NCBI GenBank assembly: GCA_905214305.1
Contig: CAJMLK010000079.1
Coordinates: 1 to 8,890 of the forward strand
Direction: 5' to 3'
DNA length: 8,890 bases
Source of the DNA: an uncultured bacterium
GTDB taxonomy: Bacteria > Desulfobacterota > Desulfovibrionia > Desulfovibrionales > Desulfovibrionaceae
Below are positions 6,187 to 8,890 of the stretch, one piece after another (position 1 is the stretch's first letter; every line of letters starts with the position of its first letter). A program made the translations under genes and the position numbers. The notes beneath the pieces are model-generated. The model did no database searches. It saw only the letters and a list, made by a program, of their open reading frames with translations, and had not been told where the DNA came from.

Positions 6187-7443
6187 TTACGGCAGGATCA
6201 CGTCCACTTCATCGCCGCGCCGCAGTGGCGGGCATCCGGCGGGTATGTCCACGAAGCAGTTGCAGTCGTCGCGCAGGGTTGACCAGCCTGCGCCATCGCA
6301 GCGGGGGCGCATGAAAACATCCGTTCCCTCGATGCGCGCCATGATAAGGCGGCGAGCATCCTTGCTGCATGTGCCGAAGTCGTTGCTCATGATGCCGTGC
6401 TGCCGGGTCAGGCCAAAGCGGGCACGGCCGGAAAGCTTTTTGATGAGCGGCCCGGCCAGCAGTTCAAAGGCTGCCGCGGCCGCAACGGGAGTGCCCGAAA
6501 GCCCGAGCAGGATGGTTTTGCCCACAAGCGCGCCCAGGGTCATGGCTCCGGGCTTCATGCTCAGCCCACGAAAAAGCAGGCGACCGCCGTGGCGGCCCAT
6601 GAGTCTTGCGGCAAGGCGGGGGACAAGGTCGCGCGGGCCCCACGAGACGCCGCCGGTGGTGATGACAAGGGCGCTGCGCGGCAGCAGTTTTTCCATATGC
6701 TGCAGTAAAAGCTCGTCGTCATCGGGGCAGACCCGCATGTCGGCAATGCGCGCGCCGAGCCGTTGCAGGCGTACGCCCAGCAGGGTTGTGCTGGTATTGT
6801 ATATGCCCCCCCTGGGCAGCGGCAGGCCCGGAGGGCACAGTTCATCCCCCGTGGCAAGCATGCTTGCCACGGGCATGTCATATACGGAAACATGGGGCAG
6901 ACCCTGACCAGCCAGCAGGCCGAGGGTTCCGCTGTGCAGCATGTCACCCCTGCCCGCAAGAAGCCGACCGGGGGCTACATCGTGTCCTCTGGCATGGCAG
7001 TTGCGACCGGGAGCAAGGCTGTGCTCCACGCTGATGCTGTGCCCGTGTCTGGTAATATCCTCCTGCCAGATCACGCAGTCGGCTCCGGGGGGCAGCATGG
7101 CTCCGGTGGTAATGCGCGCGGCCTGACCGGCTTGCACCGGCTGGCCCGGGCCGCTGCCCGCGTAGAGAAACTGGGTCACCAGCAAGTGCGCCGGGGTTTC
7201 GGGGCCTGCGCCCGCAAGGTCGGCGCTGCGGGCGGCGTAGCCGTCCACCTGCGCGCGGTCAAATGGCGGCTGTGGCAGCCCGGCGTATATGTCTGCCGCG
7301 CACACCCGCCTGTCGGCCTCAAGAAGGGGAAGCGAAAGGGTCTGCTGCACGGGGGCGGCACAGGCCAGCAGGGCAGCCAGCGCCTTTTCGAGGGGCAGCA
7401 TGCCCTGCCCGGAAGCGGCAGGGGAGCGCGGGCAGTGTGACAC
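6187..7443 (-). CDS. moeA: Molybdopterin molybdenumtransferase MoeA-like protein
   Basis: MoeA inserts molybdate (or tungstate) into adenylylated molybdopterin, the last common step of Moco synthesis. 418 residues from the GTG at 7443. All MoeA regions are present: PFDRAQVDGYA (60-70, with the conserved Asp), RITTGAMLPPGADCV (110-124), the MoCF-binding domain with TGDEL (198-202), TTGGVSWGPRD (262-272) and SMKPG (295-299), and a C-terminal domain after about 340. Differences from the classic family: SGTP (316-319) replaces PGNP, KPGA replaces KPGK, and TGGVS replaces SGGVS. It may therefore be a specialised paralogue. The GTG start follows the fdhD stop after one base, with AGGA (7453-7456) nine bases upstream. 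The ATG at 7401 (MLPLEKAL, 404 residues) is an alternative, and an upstream TTG at 7497 is unlikely. Role with FdhD in formate dehydrogenase cofactor maturation is inferred from the pairing. Confidence 0.88.
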   Translation of the reverse strand: MSHCPRSPAASGQGMLPLEKALAALLACAAPVQQTLSLPLLEADRRVCAADIYAGLPQPPFDRAQVDGYAARSADLAGAGPETPAHLLVTQFLYAGSGPGQPVQAGQAARITTGAMLPPGADCVIWQEDITRHGHSISVEHSLAPGRNCHARGHDVAPGRLLAGRGDMLHSGTLGLLAGQGLPHVSVYDMPVASMLATGDELCPPGLPLPRGGIYNTSTTLLGVRLQRLGARIADMRVCPDDDELLLQHMEKLLPRSALVITTGGVSWGPRDLVPRLAARLMGRHGGRLLFRGLSMKPGAMTLGALVGKTILLGLSGTPVAAAAAFELLAGPLIKKLSGRARFGLTRQHGIMSNDFGTCSKDARRLIMARIEGTDVFMRPRCDGAGWSTLRDDCNCFVDIPAGCPPLRRGDEVDVILP

Positions 7444-7444
7444 G

Positions 7445-8242
7445 TCAGATAATCCTGTGTGGGCAGGTGTATATATTGATGTTGCCCTGACGCACAAAGC
7501 CCAGAATGGTCGTGTTGACGGTTCGGGCCAGCTCTACGGCCGCCAGTGAGGGCGCGCCGGGAGCCACCAGCAGGCGTACGCCGCAGGCGCTGGCCTTTTC
7601 CAGCATGTCCAGCGCCAGCCTGCCGCTGAAAATCATGAGCTTTCCCTGTGGCCCGATACCACGCAGCAGCATGGCGCCGATCAGCTTGTCCAGGGCATTA
7701 TGACGGGCAATGTCCTCATAAAACAGCAGAACACCCGAAGGATCGGCCAGCGCGCAACTGTGGGCAGCGCCGGTAAGGCGGTAGAGATTGCAAAGCTCCT
7801 CAAACTCCGCCTGCAGCTCGTGAACCCTGTTCGCAGTAAGGCGTATGTCGTCCTCAGGTTCGGGTACGGCAGGGGGCGGGGCATCGAGAGTTACGGTCAT
7901 GCTGCCGGCGGGGCGCTGATCGGGCGCATCGGGCACGCGCAGCTTGACCGCCGTTCCTTTGGCATCGGTGGCAGCCTGGGGACGCGACGCCGTCGGGGGC
8001 AAAATGTTCAGAGACCGTATCTGGCGGGCGTCTTGCAGCAGCCCCAGAGTGAAAAGCCTGCCCACGGCCAGCTCTTCAAGCTTGTCGGGCATGCAGTGCA
8101 GGCAGGCCACGGTTTTTCCATTGCAGATGAGATTGTACGCTTCTTCGCGCAGGAGCAGGTCGTCCACCTCATATCTGCCCAGATGGTTGATGCGTGTAAG
8201 GGTAATGGGAAAACAGACCGGGGGATGATGGGGCTTGGACAT
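7445..8242 (-). CDS. fdhD: FdhD-like formate dehydrogenase accessory protein, atypical
   Basis: FdhD is a cytoplasmic sulfurtransferase that passes sulfur from a cysteine desulfurase to the molybdenum/tungsten bis-MGD cofactor of formate dehydrogenase. 265 residues. Family features: ICNGK (39-43), MPDKLEELAVGRL (51-63), LTGAAHSCAL (156-165), YEDIARHNALDKLIGA (175-190), SGRLALDMLEKA (206-217), CGVRLLVAPGAPSLAAVELA (220-239), and the C-terminal GFVRQGNINIYT (248-259). The usual GCGVCG loop expected between the N-terminal domain and TG..H is absent; residues 103-132 are a Pro/Asp-rich linker with no Cys. A CLHC motif sits instead at 47-50. The ATG at 8242 is chosen because homology starts soon after and AAGGAG (8255-8260) lies upstream, although 12 bases away; the frame is open to 8473 without family similarity. 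Forms a tight two-gene unit with moeA. No formate dehydrogenase gene is in the window. Confidence 0.85.
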   Translation of the reverse strand: MSKPHHPPVCFPITLTRINHLGRYEVDDLLLREEAYNLICNGKTVACLHCMPDKLEELAVGRLFTLGLLQDARQIRSLNILPPTASRPQAATDAKGTAVKLRVPDAPDQRPAGSMTVTLDAPPPAVPEPEDDIRLTANRVHELQAEFEELCNLYRLTGAAHSCALADPSGVLLFYEDIARHNALDKLIGAMLLRGIGPQGKLMIFSGRLALDMLEKASACGVRLLVAPGAPSLAAVELARTVNTTILGFVRQGNINIYTCPHRII

Positions 8243-8414
8243 GCGGGCGGATTTCTCCTTGCGGTGGGATGCGCTGCATTGACGCGCGGGGCTTGGGGCA
8301 GCGTATCTGCAGTTTCGGCCAAAACGGACTGAAAAACAAGAGGCACGGCAGGCGGGCGTGTGCACACCGCGGGCGTGGCGCGTCAGCCATATAAAATGTA
8401 TTGTAAAAGAGGAC

Positions 8415-8443
8415 TTTTCATTAACGGCGTGCTCACCTAGTAT
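8415..8443 (+). promoter_or_regulatory. Possible sigma-70 promoter for the plus-strand secreted protein
   Basis: TTTTCA (8415-8420) and TAGTAT (8438-8443) are 17 bp apart and each match four of six consensus bases. They lie 115 bp before the ATG at 8558. Weak evidence, based only on spacing and partial matches. Confidence 0.3.
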
Positions 8444-8479
8444 GGAACAGGCTGCACGGTATGCCCGTTGCATGTTCTG

Positions 8480-8505
8480 CGGCTCAGGCTTTTCGGCTCA
8501 GGCTT
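8480..8505. repeat. 12-bp direct repeat upstream of the plus-strand gene
   Basis: CGGCTCAGGCTT occurs at 8480-8491 and again at 8494-8505, exactly 14 bp apart, about 50-80 bases before the ATG at 8558. It could be a pair of regulator half-sites or a recent duplication. Confidence 0.55.
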
Positions 8506-8557
8506 ACGACACGTTGTCCGATCAGAAAATACGAATCTGTCGCAAGGAGTTTTTGCC

Positions 8558-8890
8558 ATGAAAAAACTTTTGCTCTGCATTTTTCTTGTGTTTTTTGCGG
8601 TTCCCGTTGCAGCGGACGACGGCGGCCCGGCGTGGCAGGACTTCAAGGCCGAATGGATGAGCGCGTTTCCCTCCGGCTCGGTGACTGTTCAGGATCAGGG
8701 GCAGATAAAGATATGCACCCTGGAGGAGGGCGTGACCGCCACCTTTTTTCTGGATAACGACGGTGTTGTGGAGCGTGCTGTCGTGAGCAACATGCTGCCG
8801 TCTTCTGGCCGCTATTTTGAAGGGGTTGCCCAGACCATCAGGGTTCTGGCCGGTCAGGACCCGCAGGCCGCTGCCGTAAGCGCGGCCTTT
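8558..8890 (+). CDS. Secreted protein of unknown function, 3' partial
   Basis: I do not recognise this protein. It has a clear signal peptide (MKKLLLCIFLVFFAVPVAA, residues 1-19, cleavage before D20), so it is exported to the periplasm or beyond; there is no lipobox. The visible mature part (residues 20-111) is soluble and acidic. Features include WQDFKAEWMSAFP (26-38), a short beta-rich stretch (SVTVQDQGQIKICT, then VTATFFLDNDG), one Cys in the mature region, and an Ala-rich end at the window edge. The ATG at 8558 is supported by AAGGAG (8544-8549) eight bases upstream. It is transcribed away from fdhD, and its C-terminus lies outside the window. Confidence 0.75.
   Translation, partial: MKKLLLCIFLVFFAVPVAADDGGPAWQDFKAEWMSAFPSGSVTVQDQGQIKICTLEEGVTATFFLDNDGVVERAVVSNMLPSSGRYFEGVAQTIRVLAGQDPQAAAVSAAF

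Larger units (their letters stand above)
8243..8557. other. Divergent intergenic region between fdhD and a plus-strand gene
   Basis: 315 bp with no secure gene. It must hold promoters in both directions. Seen here: a GTGTGCACAC palindrome (8358-8367) flanked by two GCGGGCGTG copies (8352-8360, 8369-8377), an AT-rich stretch at about 8389-8425, a possible plus-strand promoter, and a 12-bp direct repeat (the last two listed separately). A 39-codon frame at 8442-8561 is discussed in the findings. Confidence 0.5.

Noticed and set aside
7444..7497. moeA start at TTG 7497
   Set aside because: It would be a rare start codon with a 53-bp overlap of fdhD and no ribosome binding site. GTG 7443 or ATG 7401 fits better.
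8243..8473. Extended N-terminus for fdhD from the ATG at 8473
   Set aside because: The added 77 residues show no FdhD similarity and would cover the divergent promoter region.

Overview
The window looks like chromosome from a GC-rich, anaerobic, sulfate-reducer-like bacterium of the Desulfovibrio type. This is inferred from gene content (an MCP with a Cache-like sensor, an osmolyte ABC transporter, fdhD next to moeA) and codon choice. No rRNA, tRNA or species-specific marker confirms it.

Layout from left to right: (1) a plus-strand methyl-accepting chemotaxis protein (open from 49, stop at 1875). Its reading frame is broken at the left edge, so the start of the sensor domain and the first membrane helix are missing. 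(2) A 340-bp convergent gap with a 16-bp palindrome and a perfect 17-bp-stem hairpin, a likely terminator. (3) A minus-strand operon for a glycine betaine/proline-betaine type ABC importer, transcribed proV (ATPase with CBS domains), proW (permease), proX (periplasmic binding protein). proV and proW overlap. proW and proX are separated by 242 bp holding three consecutive stem-loops and a 9-bp tandem repeat. (4) An 812-bp gap without a convincing gene. Its proV-proximal part should hold the proVWX promoter, its middle (about 5530-5970) is markedly AT-rich with several dyads, and its right end holds a 14-bp tandem repeat arranged as three 28-bp dimers. (5) A minus-strand pair, fdhD then moeA, one base apart, both linked to the molybdenum/tungsten pterin cofactor and formate dehydrogenase maturation. 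Both are divergent: the FdhD homologue lacks the usual GCGVCG-type sulfur-transfer loop and the MoeA homologue has SGTP where PGNP is usual. (6) A divergent intergenic region, then the start of a plus-strand gene for a small secreted protein of unknown function that runs off the window.

The window thus joins a signalling gene, an osmoprotectant uptake operon and a cofactor-maturation operon. I do not see a complete new multi-gene system. The points most worth following are the atypical FdhD/MoeA pair, the 14-bp repeat downstream of moeA, the structured proW-proX spacer and the broken 5' end of the chemoreceptor.
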